Source of the DNA: Picochlorum sp. 'celeri'
Taxonomy: Eukaryota; Chlorophyta; Trebouxiophyceae
Length of the DNA: 64,000 nucleotides
Direction: 5' to 3'
Assembly (NCBI GenBank): GCA_010909725.1
Contig: JAACMV010000021.1
Coordinates: 955,469-1,019,468, forward strand
The notes under the pieces were generated by a model, which saw nothing but the letters and a program-made list of their open reading frames with translations, had not been told where the DNA came from and did no database searches. The position numbers and the translations under genes were made by a program. Below, piece by piece: positions 19,053 to 31,007 of this stretch (the first letter of the stretch is position 1; each line of letters begins with the position of its first letter).

Positions 19053-20311
19053 TTAGTATTCCTCTTCATACTCTTCTTCTGGTTCTTGAATTTCTTCATA
19101 CGATACTGTGGACTCCATGACTCCCATATCCTCAGACAATGGTGTTACTCGACTGCTTTCACGCGAGTATGTAGCCGGTCCAGTCCGGTATGCCTTCATA
19201 TCACGGATGAGTGTGTAGGTGTCTCTTGGTGGACTCCACGATGCATCGCTGCCTCCAAAGAAGGACGCGAAATTGATAGCTTCAACCTTGACCTCTGCAA
19301 AACAATAATAGAGTTGTAGTATAAGAATAAAGGGCACAAAAAACAGCAGCAAAAAGGTAAAAGCATTGCATATCAGAGTAACGTACTGTCATAGGTTCTC
19401 CAGCGCATCTGATCATATGAGATTACCGTTTTTCCATCAACCTTGAGCTCCACGTAACCATTTGCACGATTTCTATCATTGAGTACAATGGAAAGCGTGA
19501 GTTTTTGCCACACTCCCTTCTTAAACTGGAAGGTTCCTCTACCAAAGGAGACTCCCTTTTTATAGTTGCAGACAGTGCACGGGAAGTTCTTTCCATCGCA
19601 TCTACTGTACTTGGAGCAAAAGTTCTTTCCTTGTTTTCCCTCTGGTGCATAGATATAGAGCTCACCATTTCCTTGTCTTCTCCACATAATTCTGATCGAG
19701 AAGCAGACATCAGGATCGTTTCCTCCACCGCATCCTCTGCCATTACTTCTGCCTCCTGCAAGTCCAGGAAGCTTTCCTCCCTTGACAAAATCGAAATTGG
19801 GATCAAAGTAAACATCATACTCCAACGTTGCACCCTGGACGGAGAAGGGATTGTCCTTCGTCAGTGTGTTCTTCTTGTAAGGGTAGGCAAAGAAAAGCAA
19901 GCCCCCAGGCTTTGGAGAACCTGGAGACCAAGACCCTTTAGGATAACCAATCTTGAGGACGGGCTCTTGAGATCTTCCTGTTGGATCCTTCAAATATCTG
20001 TCATAAGGATATCTTCCTAGCGATGTCTCACACGTTTTTCCCTTTTTGCAGATATTTGCCGTCAAAGCAGGCGCTAAGTAACTCTTTCCAAACTTTGGAT
20101 TCATACGGGCTCTCCAGGCTGGCAGCTCCTCAACACGCCTTCCATTTGCTAGAAGAAGATTTCTCCTCTTCATATAGTCCACTAATTCCTCTGTCGTCGT
20201 TCCATTGAACTGGGGAAAGACTTCGTCGCCAGATCGTAGATCCCCGAAAGCCTTTCTGCTCAGCATCGCAAATGCGATTGCCAGAATGCAAAAAAGGAAC
20301 GAACTTTGCAT
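19053..20311 (-). CDS. Secreted PL14-like polysaccharide lyase, copy 2
   Basis: Exons 20311-19387 and 19294-19053 (92-nt intron) give 388 residues. The N-terminal signal peptide is MQSSFLFCILAIAFAMLSRK. Conserved blocks are YPYDRYLKDP, IGYPKGSWSPGSPKPGG, ATLEYDVYFDPNFDFVKGGK, LPGLAGG and CFSIRIMWRRQGNGELYIYAP. The catalytic pattern (K, S-x-R, Y-x-Y) is intact. The short last exon supplies the final strand (VKVEAINFASFFGGSDASWS) and an acidic tail (EEIQEPEEEYEEEY) that copies 1 and 3 lack. The intron lies exactly where copy 3 has one. Confidence 0.83.
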
Positions 20312-20816
20312 TTTAAAGCTTTATTCTGCGCACCGATGTAGCCAACGACGTGTCTTTACTGAAAGCTTTCAAAAGCCTCCTTCGGCAGCTGCTGTAACCG
20401 CTCACTCGAACGCCGTAGATAAGAATCTCTCAAATCTACTCACAGATCGCAGGGTTAAATATATATTTCAATTAATTCTTGGCAAGATTTGAAGGGCATC
20501 GTATCTCTATGTAATGCTCGGATGAGCATCGCCAGCTTCTATTGTGGGGCTCACCTTCTCTTCCCCCCGTCCAAGCCACTGTGCCTAGAGATCTCCTGAT
20601 AAGGAGATCCAGGTTGGAGATGAGGTGGCCACCAAAGAAAAAGACTGATTGGATGAACAAGGGAAAGGGTCGCTATTGGTCACGATAGCAATAATAATTG
20701 CTAAATAGCAGTCGCGGTCGACGCTAGGTGGATTGATAGTGTATGTATGCATTCGACGTTACATTTTTTGTGCACCCACATGCAGATGTATGCATATACA
20801 TGCTAGCCTCGCCTGT
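20312..20816. other. Intergenic, between PL14 copies 2 and 3
   Basis: AT-rich upstream element (TTAAATATATATTTCAA near 20455-20470) for copy 2, a small TGAAAGCTTTCA palindrome near 20359, and the 3' flank of copy 3. No ORF is supported. Confidence 0.4.
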
Positions 20817-22030
20817 CTACCACGGCGTCTCATGCAATTCTTCTTCTATCAATACAGGTGGTCTAGGACTTGATGGAACTACATACGGTGTTCCAGGTGG
20901 ATCATCTCTCCATATCTTGATGTTGCGAAGCAAAACATGGGTGTCCTTTGGAGGTCCCCACCCTGAGTTACTGCCTCCAAACCACGTGGAGAACTCGACT
21001 GCTTCTATTTTGGCCTCTGCAAGCACAAGAAACGCTATTAGAAAAATATTGAGAGAGAAGAACAACTCCAACAAAAACGCGTACCATCTGTTTGTCGCCA
21101 ATTAAGCTTGTCAAAGTAAATAGCTCTTCTACCATTGTGCCGGATCTCGAGTATGCCATTGGTCACGTTTGGTGTATTTAACGTCACATTCATGTATATC
21201 TTATTCCACTGTCCCTTTTGAAATACAAAGCCTCCCCGAGCGAAAGACACCCCCTTGTCCAAATTGCAGAAATTACAAGGTTTAATACCGGTACCACTGC
21301 ATTTCTGATACTTGTTGCAGAATTCAGGATGCTGCATGTCCTCGGGCACATACAAGTATGCCTCACCCCATCCATCACGACGCCACATAATTCTAGAATT
21401 GAAGCACCAAGCAGGATCCGCCCCGCCTCCGCATCCACGCCCGCCTCCTCTTCCGCCAGACATTCCCATGAGTTTACCCCCCTTGACAAAGTCAAAGTCG
21501 CTCGGAATGTACACTTCATACTCCAAAGCAGCACTTGTAGCTGAAACAGGATTATTCTTATCACTGGGGCTGCTCTTATAAGGGTACACGAACATCAGAG
21601 TACCTCCTGGCCTCTCACTGCCAGGAGACCAAGACCCTTTCGGATACCAAATGCGAATCACTGGCTGTTTATCTCCATCCGTGGTAGGATCGAGAATGTA
21701 CTCGTCATATGGATACATTTTACCTCGAATAGCAGTGCAATTTTTCTTCGAGGTGTCACATTTGTTCTTTATCCTCGCAGGAGCAAGGTATGCATCCTCA
21801 TACCTTGGGTCAAAGCGAGCCTTCCAAGCTGGTGGCCTGCCATTTCCCGAGGGCAAAACAGGATCTTGCAGAAGCTGTCGATGCCTATGCTCATACTCTA
21901 ACATCTGACTGTCCCCGTGAGAGTCTAGAATCATTGAATTGCCCAGCGCTGTGGTCACATCCTCGCCGAAGCCGCTGCCCGCAACCAGCCCAGAACACGC
22001 TAGTAGGATCCCGCAAACAAGGCACTGCAT
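20817..22030 (-). CDS. Secreted PL14-like polysaccharide lyase, copy 3
   Basis: Exons 22030-21085 and 21016-20817 (68-nt intron) give 381 residues. The signal peptide is MQCLVCGILLACSGLVAGSG. Core blocks are YPYDEYILDP, IWYPKGSWSPGSERPGG, ALEYEVYIPSDFDFVKGGK, LMGMSGG and CFNSRIMWRRDGWGEAYLYVP. The expected Ser two residues before the Arg is Asn (F-N-S-R) with a Ser shifted by one, so catalysis may be altered. Lys and both Tyr are kept. The glycine-rich loop is expanded (GGRGGGRGCGGG). Same orientation and intron position as copy 2, indicating tandem duplication. Confidence 0.82.
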
Positions 22031-22453
22031 TTTTCTCGCCTACAGTCCCGAAGAGTATAATATATTTTTTCAGATTTTTTCGTGATGATATACGACCACA
22101 GTGGTGGAGATACCCTTCCTTCCTCCTTAGATCTACGTTCAGAATTTGGTACGCTGGATTCGCTTTCTGATGGTATTGCACCTTATCTGAAATGAAAAAT
22201 GAAATCTTTCACGATATTTAAAAACATTTATAGAGAATTCTTCGCTTCTTAGCCCTGTCGGACACTCGGCAAGCAGCTGCTTAAGCAGGTGCATGTTCTT
22301 CATTCCAAGAGTTCCGTAATAAATACCAGTTGCTTGTTCTTTTTCGCCCGATTGCTTTCAAATTCCCGATGAAGACTCAAAATTGAAAACAAAAGAATAT
22401 TTTTATTATGTGGGATCATATGTCACACGCGTGGAAGAAGCATCGGCACTGCC
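22031..22453. other. Divergent promoter region, PL14 copy 3 / glucosylceramide synthase
   Basis: AT-rich patches on both sides (GAGTATAATATATTTTTT near 22050; AATATTTTTATTATG near 22395). No ORF is supported. Confidence 0.4.
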
Positions 22454-23933
22454 ATGAACAACGTTGACTTGAGCCTTGCAAAGTCCGTTCTGGACAGCTG
22501 GGTGGTCCTGATACTGCAATGTCACTCAATTGTGCCTATGATATTGATTGGAACTCTTTGGTACCTCGCAGCTGCGGCAAGGCGTCGGGAGATTCGTGCC
22601 TTGACGACGAAGGCGAGACGCAACAGGAGGCCATCTGAGAAAGGGTTCCCAAAGGTCACCATCTTGTTACCTACGAGAGGTTTTAGACGATACAGTGCCG
22701 AAAACTGGAAGTCAATTCTGAATTTTCGATACGGTGAGTACGATTGCGTGTTCAGAAATGAATGCTGTACGACATAATGTGGGACATTTCAATTATACAG
22801 ATGGGCCACTTTGTTATGTGTTTGTTGTTGAGGATATGGACGATCCGAGCGTTTCAATAATCAACGAATTATCTGAAACATTCGATGGCTCAAGATCTAA
22901 AAATGCAGAAATAGTATGTGCCGGCAGAGCACGGCATTCATCTCAGAAAATTCACAACCTCATGTATGGTATCAAACACTGCATCAAATCCTCACAGGAT
23001 GCACAAAATGAGTACATCATGTGCATGGATGACGATGTCCAGCCACACAGTACATTCCTTGAGGATCTTATTTATGATTTGGACTCTATGCCAGATATGC
23101 GTGTGGCCACTGCGTATCCTTTCGATATCCCCCCAACAAGGGATGCTTCCATATTTTCATATGCAACCTTGGCTTATCATCTGCCTCTGAGCGTCGGCCT
23201 TGCCATTCATACCAAGACTCGTTTCGTCTGGGGAGGCTGTATGGCGTTTAGACTAGAAGACATGATTGGTGATCGTTTGGGAATTCTGTCCTCGTGGTCC
23301 AAAGGAGGATACTCTGACGATTTAACAGTTGCTGCACAAATGGGAAAACTAGGACTGCAGATCTATTGCCCTGCAAGCGCTGTCTTTCCCCAATGGCTTC
23401 CAGAGACAATGACATTCAGACAATACTGGAACTATTTGAGGAGACAATTGTTTGTGCTGGACACGTACTCTGATGCGCATAACAAGCACACAAACTATGC
23501 TCTTGTGTGTCTGCTCATCTATGGATCTGTTGGGTTTGTTGCCCCTGCGGTCACGATTCCATTGCGCTTCGGATTGTATGTCTTTGAGGTGTTCACATAC
23601 TCGAGTAGGCTATTCATACCGCAAGCATGGGCTCTATCTGCCTGCCTCTTTTGCATCGGAGTTGTTTATATGGGGGTCGCATTGGCACAGATGATAGCAG
23701 AGACTGCAACCCTCATATCAATTCTACATGGATCTGATCGTGCAGCGATCACATCCAAATTATCTTTCTTCAGAATTGCCGTTGGTTTCTGGTTTGCTCA
23801 ACTAGTATCTCCAGTGTGCTTGGCATACACTCTCCTCACGCCACACATTGTTTGGACTGGAGTGTCATATGTTCGCAAACAGGGCAAGGTGTCTGTAGTG
23901 TCTCACAGTGCAGCCCCGTGTGACAGATACTAG
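22454..23933 (+). CDS. GCS: Ceramide glucosyltransferase, plant-type (GT21)
   Basis: Exons 22454-22733 and 22801-23933 (67-nt intron) give 470 residues. The enzyme moves glucose from UDP-Glc to ceramide at the ER/Golgi membrane. An N-terminal membrane anchor (VVLILQCHSIVPMILIGTLW) precedes VTILLPTRG. Conserved blocks are YVFVVEDMDDPS, GRARHSSQKIHNLMYG, CMDDDVQPH (D2), VWGGCMAF, GGYSDDLTVAAQ (D3) and QYWNYLRRQLFVLDTY, which stands where (Q/R)XXRW lies in animal enzymes and matches the plant form. Three hydrophobic segments follow near the C-terminus. Confidence 0.9.
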
Positions 23934-24019
23934 CAGGAAAAAAATGGACTTACAAAATGTGGTTCTGAGAATTTATAAACGAATGAATAACGAATGAAGT
24001 AGAAATACCTGCATATTTT

Positions 24020-25328
24020 TTATTTTTCAACAGTTGCAAATAACTCCCCAATTGTATCATCTCCATCTCTTGATTTGCCCCTCTTTGCCCAATTGCCAAA
24101 GTCTTTCGTCAGCAATTCAGCAAAATTTGGTACAGCCCCATTTAAGACGGCCTTGGATATGAGACTTCCCGCGTACCCCAGCAGAGGATTTGGAATCACC
24201 TTGAGCGCAGTTGGGACCCGTACAGCCATTGTCACATTCACCCTACAGTGGAGATGAACGGTGCCATTGGCACTAGCAGAGGATTGCCCCACTTCTTCTC
24301 TCGATTCTCCCGCGCCTTTCTCTTCCTCTTCTTCACTGACACTATCACCTTGACTGAGATAAATCTTCTCAGAAGGAAAAGGGGCACTGTCAGCAAGATT
24401 TTGAACATCCACATCTGCCAATTCCTGTCCCTCGATATCGACGAGCACATTGATATCTTCTTCAACATGTACTACTGCCTCGCTGTCCTTGTCCCCCAAT
24501 GGGGCTTTCTGTCTAGCATTTGCCGCCCATTTCTGAAGCCTACTGACAGGTCTACCAGGTATGTGATCCGGGGTAGGAATCCTAGGGATACGCCTCCTCC
24601 TCCCCTGACTTTGCAGGACAGCTACGACATTCAACCTAAAAGACTCATCCAGCCCAGGAGACCCGAGTGACGCTCTAGATCCCACAAATGTCACCTTTCC
24701 CTGCCCAGAATGTGGTTTCGCAACAATGGAAAGTGTTGGAGTCAAATCCACCCCAACAAGCTCACTCAATGGTACCTTGACAGTAAAAACATCCGAGCAA
24801 GGATCCAGCTGCTGCTCTCCCCCCGGAAAATCCCCAGAGGATGCATGCTCAACCCTCTCAACCCACTTTGGATCCAACAGTGAATACTCTGACGTAGGCA
24901 ACGACAAATACTCCCCTAACAAGGATCCCACATCTTCCTCGACACCTTCAGACAATAAAACTGGAACCTTTGCGCTCGTCATGGCGCCAAACTGAACCCA
25001 CCTCTCTCGAGTTTCCCTCCCTTGTTCACCAGCTCCATCACTTGACTTCCATTTGGCCTTTTCGCCGATACTTATCACTCTATTCACAATCTGCAAGGAT
25101 GAATAATTCTTATAACACCAATTCTCCAGTATACGTACGACAACAAGATACCAGTACCTGTATAGCTCGCTCCAAAGGCTCGTAAGGACTAGCCCCAAAA
25201 GCCCAGACTGTGACACCCCGCCTCCTCCTAGGATTCCGCGTCAGATAGACCCCCCTCCTCCTTCCAGCACCACTATAATATCCGTGGGTAGTTATCATGC
25301 TACGACGCTGCCCTTGGAGCTGATTCAT
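24020..25328 (-). CDS. DUF1997-family protein, probably plastid
   Basis: Exons 25328-25158 and 25090-24020 (67-nt intron) give 413 residues. The first 45 residues (MNQLQGQRRSMITTHGYYSG, then many Arg) look like a plastid transit peptide. DUF1997 features are LSLPTSEYSLLDPKWVERV, FTVKVPLSELVGVDLTPTLS, and the late block VHLHCRVNVTMAVRVP followed by LKVIPNPLLGYAGSLISKAV and FAELLTKDFGNWA. A low-complexity acidic stretch of about 100 residues interrupts the domain. Family members occur in cyanobacteria and plastids; no activity is established. Confidence 0.75.
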
Positions 25329-25587
25329 TCCTGGCAGAACAGTTCTTTCTCTCCTACGTGTGTTATCTTCCTACAATGCGTGTGTACCTCATACCATAAT
25401 TAAATATACATGAAATTTTCAATGTGCTATACCGGAGCGCCAATGGATCACAAGTGGACCTGGAGGTCCTCTGATCGTCAGTTTCCTGGTTTCAGCAACA
25501 AATTCCATGCATTCCACTGGATACCATCCAGGTTTGTCACCTCCATTGGACAGGCATGGTATTAAAATAAATCATCATATCGTAATC

Positions 25588-28500
25588 ATGAGTGTCTGTG
25601 ATCATATAGTGAAGGCAAAGGGCATACTCGGGAAAGACACTCTAGTCAAGAGACTGTTGAGAGAGGTGCTCGGTTTCCCAGGAGCAGAACGAATACTGGA
25701 GAAGAATTCGCTGACGCTATCCACCTTTATTGTGCTTAGAAGGTTTAGATCCAGGGACGACGATGCTTGTATCGATTGCGAACGATTTGTACAGTCCTAT
25801 GAGAAAATTCAAAGCACTGCAGAAGAGTTTGAATCGATTGTGGAGCAGTATTTGTGTGGCTCTGATATCGCGGAGATTTTTGCCCCAATGTGCACGAGGC
25901 AGATTTATCTCAAGTGTGGCGCGCATGGTCAAATATTTACGGTGCACTGTCCGAGCTCGTTTGGGTTGGATGATGCTATGATGATGCACATGGTTCATGC
26001 TATGACAAACCAGGGCATGAGGAGATTGCGTTCGATAGAGAAGGATAGCAGTGGTACTTTGAGCAAGCCGAAACCCGAAATAAGGCAGGTCAGAAGAAAT
26101 CAGAAGGATTTGAATGTTCCAGATAGTGTTGATTCGACGAGGGGAGCATTGAAAGAAGCCATGCAGCAGGGGGAAGCGATGCAGCTAGTGAAAGATGCTT
26201 TGCTCAATCCTTACACGTTTAATAGTATTGGAAAAGTTCTTCATGTGGATCCCGGTTTAGACTTTGGCGTGCATTGTATGCGGAAGAGTGAGCCACTGGG
26301 TGATCTGAGCACCCTGCTGGAATATCAGGAATGGTTGCACCTTCGAGGCAACGACTTTATGCATCGCGATCGTATTCGTATCTGTTTTCAAAATCAGGGA
26401 GAATTGTGGTTATGTGGTGCTGTGGCGGTGCCCAGGTGCGCTTGCGTATTGTAATTGTAAAAAAGAAGTCATGTGACAATCAACATGGCTGGTGCAGGCT
26501 CCCATCGACATTCTTGCATGTGGATGAATCGAACTTGTTTCTGCTTGAAGAATCAAAGCCACTTAGGCTGCAGAAATCCATCCCATATTATATCGACGTC
26601 ACCATGTCTACAGAGGACACTCCAGGTAGGGTAGAAGAAATGGGATATCTGGAGCAGAGCTTGCTTTACATCTTTGCATACCCGACGAAAACCCGATATG
26701 GAACTACCAGCAAAGAGGATGCACTACTTCGTAACAAATTGCGTACTAGAAAGATAGGCTGGGTTGAATGCCAAGTTCAAGGGAGGGAATATCTATTTTT
26801 CTGCTTGAGGTCTCGTCTTGCCACAATCTTACTGAAGCAGAAAGAGTACATGATGTTTCAAAAGCCTTTGAATTTCAAGGCCAAACCCTTTTATTCTAAA
26901 AGGTTAGAGCAAATATTCGATGTCACTCCTGACTACATTTGCTGCGAATTTCCTGAAGAAGAAAAGGCATCCTTGATGGTTGACAGGCAATTGCTTGTGC
27001 ACCCTGCAAGAGATGCCATGACAGTCGACGCCCTTCGATACGATGGGTTGAATTTTCATTCCATGTCGTATTATCAGAAGAAATACACTCGATTAGTTCA
27101 GATAGAGGCCAGACAGCAGATACTTGATATTCGATGCCATGACATGCATTACGTAAGGCCCATTCCAGTTGTCTTTGACAAATCCAATGGCAATCAGCGC
27201 AAGTGCTGGGTAGGGGATGATGACCATCTGAAAATATATAGAGGTTTCATGTCCCAACGCATGAATAATAGGCGAGGAAAACCAAGCTTGATAGCGATCA
27301 GGGTGCCAAGCATACTGGAAGGTCAGCCCAGTGTCCACCTGGGCACAATAGTCCGCGTCAAAAGTTCCGAGCAGAAGGGCCACGAGTATGAGTTTAACAT
27401 GATATGCTGTGGTATCGATGGTACATTGGTGTTTTTGTTGCCACCTGTGGGGTTTTGGGAGGAAACACCTCTTGGCAGAGCCATTGAAAGCTGCAAAGGG
27501 CAGGAAAAGGACCTGTTCATCAGCATTCGATTTGGATACTCCAGTCGAGCGATGCGCCGCATGCTGGATGTTCCGATCTCCAAATTTATGTTTGAGGATT
27601 CTCGTGCATCTTTTATAGGAAACACATCTCTGCTCCCCCAAAGAAAAGATGTTGAGAAACTATCTCTGGAGCTGCAGTCCAGATCCTTTCTGAATGAGCA
27701 GCAAGCAACAGCGATTTCGTCGGTTGTGTCAGGATCCGGGCGGATCGCTCCATTTTCGATCATCGGCCCACCTGGTACGGGAAAGACGTTCACATTGACG
27801 CACTGCGTTTGTGAGATTTTGAACCAGTACCCTTGCGCAAAAATACTCTGTTGTGCCCCACAAAACTTCAGTGCGGATATCATCTGCTCGGAATTGCGCA
27901 AGAAAGGGATCAATTCCAAGAAAATGCTTAGGCTCAATGATCCCCGTCGGCCAATATACTCTACCAAGGAAGATGTGCTAGATTACTGCTGCATGGATGA
28001 TACAGGCACCTTCCGAGTCCCTGGGTTCCGTGAATTGGATGAATTTTCCGTCATTGTTTGCACCTGCCTCTCCAGTGAATATCTTCGTCCAGAATCTAGA
28101 ACACATGTGTTGATCGATGAGGCAGGCCAAGCATTACTTCCAGAGAGCCTGCTTCCCTTGCAGGCTTTGTGCTGCGATAGAGACCCATTGAACACAGGTT
28201 GGGGATCTATCCTGTGTGGCGACCCTAAACAACTCGGCCCAATCGTTCGAAATAAGCTTGCATCTGAGTGTGGACTCCAGAAAAGTCTTCTTCAAGTGCT
28301 AAGCGAAGGCAAGAACTGGAATGGCTTGATGCTTTGTCAGAATTATCGGAGCAGCAACGCTCTCTTGAACTTGCCATCAAAGCTGTTCTACTCTGAATCT
28401 CTCTATTACGCAGGAGAAGATAGCGATAGTGTCCTGCCTCCATCGTTCAAGTGGAATATTCAAAAAGAGGAGGAAGCTCTGCCGTGCGTGTTTTATGGAG

Positions 28501-29120
28501 TCAACGGTAAGCAAATCAGAGAAGGGGATTCGTCATCATTCATGAACAAAATTGAGGCAATGGCAGTTGTTGACCTAGTGGTCAAGCTGCTTGAGAATGA
28601 CAGTATTTCAGAGGATGATATTGGCGTTCTTGCCATGTATCGTAAACAAGTATATCTTATCCGTAAGCTCTTCAGAGACGAGGGTTTACGCAAGATTCGT
28701 GTGGGCACAATTGAAGATTACCAAGGTCAAGAGGAGCGCATAATCATCATCAGTACTGTTCTTTCGGATTTGAATGACTTACCTCTGGGATCGTTTGCAC
28801 GCTCGTTCTTCCAGAATCCGAATCGCTTCAACGTCGCAATCACACGAGCAAAAGCCCTTCTTGTGGCCATTGGAAATCCCACTGCACTTGCCCAAGATTC
28901 CAACTGGAAGACATTCATTCGGCATTGCTATGCAAGATCTTCCGTCTTCGGTGCTCGCAGTGCAGAGATTGATAGTGCTTGCAATGAAGTGGACGAGGGA
29001 GGAGAAGAGGCGATCCTGTCTGCCATCTCACAGATTGCAGCACTAGGGCCTGGAACAGCAAACATGGTTGATGATTTTGATCCATTTGATGAGGACTGCC
29101 CGTGGAGGATCATGATTTAG
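25588..29120 (+). CDS. SF1 RNA helicase, MOV10/SDE3-like
   Basis: Exons 25588-26435 and 26498-29120 (62-nt intron) give 1,156 residues; an in-frame ATG at 25507 would add 27. Helicase motifs are I GPPGTGKTF (about 27763), Ia CCAPQNFSAD, II IDEAGQALLPES, III GDPKQLGPIV, IV LCQNYRSS, V GTIEDYQGQEE and VI NVAITRAKAL. The DEAG box followed by LLPESLLP points to the MOV10/SDE3/Armitage branch, RNA helicases of small-RNA silencing. The N-terminal 280 residues contain no domain I recognise. The stop is only 35 nt from the stop of the convergent RING-PHD gene. Confidence 0.86.
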
Positions 29121-29155
29121 TATTTGTACTTTATGTGATTTATATATAGAATAAA

Positions 29156-30817
29156 TTAATCAAATTGACTCATTGCTTTCAGAACTTCGTCCACTGCCCA
29201 GGCAGCATGGTCTCCATTGATTCCATCAGGATGATGCCTTTGGCACAGATTTCTGACTGCGTGATACCGTACATGTTTTTGCTTCTCAGGAGGCAATTCA
29301 GAACCAAAGAGAAGTTCAATTTGTTCATCAATTAACTCCAATGCTTTGTTTTGGCAAATCCCGTGCCTTGCATGCAACTCACTTGGTGGAGATTTTCTGT
29401 TGGTCCTGCACTCCGGAGGCGCCTGACGCGAGTTCAGGTACTCTACAGATCGTATTGAAGCGCAATTTAACCTCTCGTTGTTGCTATATCGCATTTCCAT
29501 CCTCTCCCTCAAAGGTTTCGGACTGCTGCTTCCACCGGCATTAGCGTGGCACCCAGCGCTGGCAGCCATTGCATGAACCATTGCCTGTGTTTTATGAGCA
29601 AAAAGCTTACCAACCCCTGAAGATGTTGATTCTTTCTTTCCAGAAGACTTTGGAGTCGTCCTGCCAGCTGCAACTGATGCCCCGAAAGTCAAATCTCCCA
29701 GGGTTGTGACTCTCCCTTCCTGCTGCCTCCATGCCCCTCTCTGATGGTTGGGCGTCGTGAATGAATCTGGCGATAAGCCTACATACTCCTTCTCGTGATC
29801 CAATAGGTCTTTTTGGATCCTTGACCTTAGATCTAGAAGTGGGGGCGAGAACTGACCGGCTCGAAGTAGGCTACCAGAGAACCCTGCATTGGGACTCCTC
29901 TTAGGAGACTTGACACCAGTCAGGTCTATTGTGGGACTATCGTTTCTCGCCCTCTTGGAATCACTGTTTGTCATTCTCATTTCGTCACCTTCATCACCCG
30001 AAGTGTCCAAAATTTCTTCAAAGGACATCGATCCCTCCCGCAAAGATTCCCAATTCTCTTGCAGAGATGCAATCCTTTCACGATCTCCTCGGTGTCGGTG
30101 GACAGGTGTACCCTCCACTCTTCTAGATCTCCTCCAATGTTCCCCACTTCGAGCTGTCTGAATTCTCCTGGATCTTCTTGTGGGATGAATCGAAACAGCA
30201 TCGGTAAAAACTGACGCCTGTGCCTGTCTGTGCTGATCCTCCTCTTCTTCCTCACTATCCTCGACAATTGTAAGAGATCTTGAACGTGACCGTCTGCGAG
30301 GTCTCGTTGTTTGCATCTCTTCTGCTATGGCATGATGATTTTCGTGATTCACAGCCTCTTGTGTCCTGTCCCTAGCTTCTTGGCACATAGAGCAGAACCA
30401 GGCCTCCTCTGGCACACTGCTCAGCCCCAAACAGTACGTATGACAGGCCTGGTCACACCCATCACAGAGGAGTAACTGGTCTTCATTCTCTGATCCATTG
30501 CAAATGATACAAGCAAGACCCTCTAACCACTCTAAGAAGGTGAGATCTTCGAAAACCACTCTTTGGTCCCTCTCTGGGACTTCCGTCCGAGCAACAACGG
30601 TTCCTCCAACCAAAGGTCCACTCGGGGAGACGTTTCCCTTGAGAGGGGAAGTTAAGAGCCTCCGTGTGATGCAAGAAAATCTGACTTTACAGAATGGGCA
30701 CTTGCTCTCGATTTGAGACCATTTTGAGATGCATTCGTGGCAAAACCTGTGCTCGCAACTGTCGATTTCTCCAATGTCAAGCAAATCGTCCTCGTGGCAA
30801 ATACCACACACTAGCAT
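29156..30817 (-). CDS. RING + PHD finger protein (PHRF1-like)
   Basis: A single 553-residue exon. A C3HC4 RING is at the N-terminus (CGICHEDDLLDIGEIDSCEH, RFCHECISKW, CPFCKVRF), then a PHD finger (ACIICNGSENEDQLLLCDGC, DQACHTYCLG, AWFCSMCQE). This order matches PHRF1-type proteins, likely E3 ubiquitin ligases acting at chromatin or with RNA polymerase II. The middle is Arg/Ser-rich and disordered, with acidic patches (EDSEEEEEDQH). A conserved helical patch at the C-terminus (KHVRYHAVRNLCQRHHPDGI) has no name I can give. A TATA-like TAAATATATA lies 44 nt upstream of the ATG. Confidence 0.85.
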   Translation of the reverse strand: MLVCGICHEDDLLDIGEIDSCEHRFCHECISKWSQIESKCPFCKVRFSCITRRLLTSPLKGNVSPSGPLVGGTVVARTEVPERDQRVVFEDLTFLEWLEGLACIICNGSENEDQLLLCDGCDQACHTYCLGLSSVPEEAWFCSMCQEARDRTQEAVNHENHHAIAEEMQTTRPRRRSRSRSLTIVEDSEEEEEDQHRQAQASVFTDAVSIHPTRRSRRIQTARSGEHWRRSRRVEGTPVHRHRGDRERIASLQENWESLREGSMSFEEILDTSGDEGDEMRMTNSDSKRARNDSPTIDLTGVKSPKRSPNAGFSGSLLRAGQFSPPLLDLRSRIQKDLLDHEKEYVGLSPDSFTTPNHQRGAWRQQEGRVTTLGDLTFGASVAAGRTTPKSSGKKESTSSGVGKLFAHKTQAMVHAMAASAGCHANAGGSSSPKPLRERMEMRYSNNERLNCASIRSVEYLNSRQAPPECRTNRKSPPSELHARHGICQNKALELIDEQIELLFGSELPPEKQKHVRYHAVRNLCQRHHPDGINGDHAAWAVDEVLKAMSQFD

Positions 30818-30860
30818 ATTGTACCATTTCCTAATCTAACTATCTAATATTGCTTATACA

Positions 30861-30870
30861 TATATATTTA
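30861..30870 (-). promoter_or_regulatory. TATA-like element for RING-PHD gene
   Basis: TAAATATATA on the minus strand, 44 nt before the ATG at 30817. Confidence 0.4.
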
Positions 30871-31007
30871 ATGACCAGGGGGTAGGCGTCGCCCGTCAAC
30901 AAACACCCTGCACTGTGACGAAGATGAAGGTGCTGGCATCTTTTCTGTTGTGCAACAGACAAGACGTTCACAGATGAGAGGATGATGATAGCATCGATCT
31001 AGATAGA

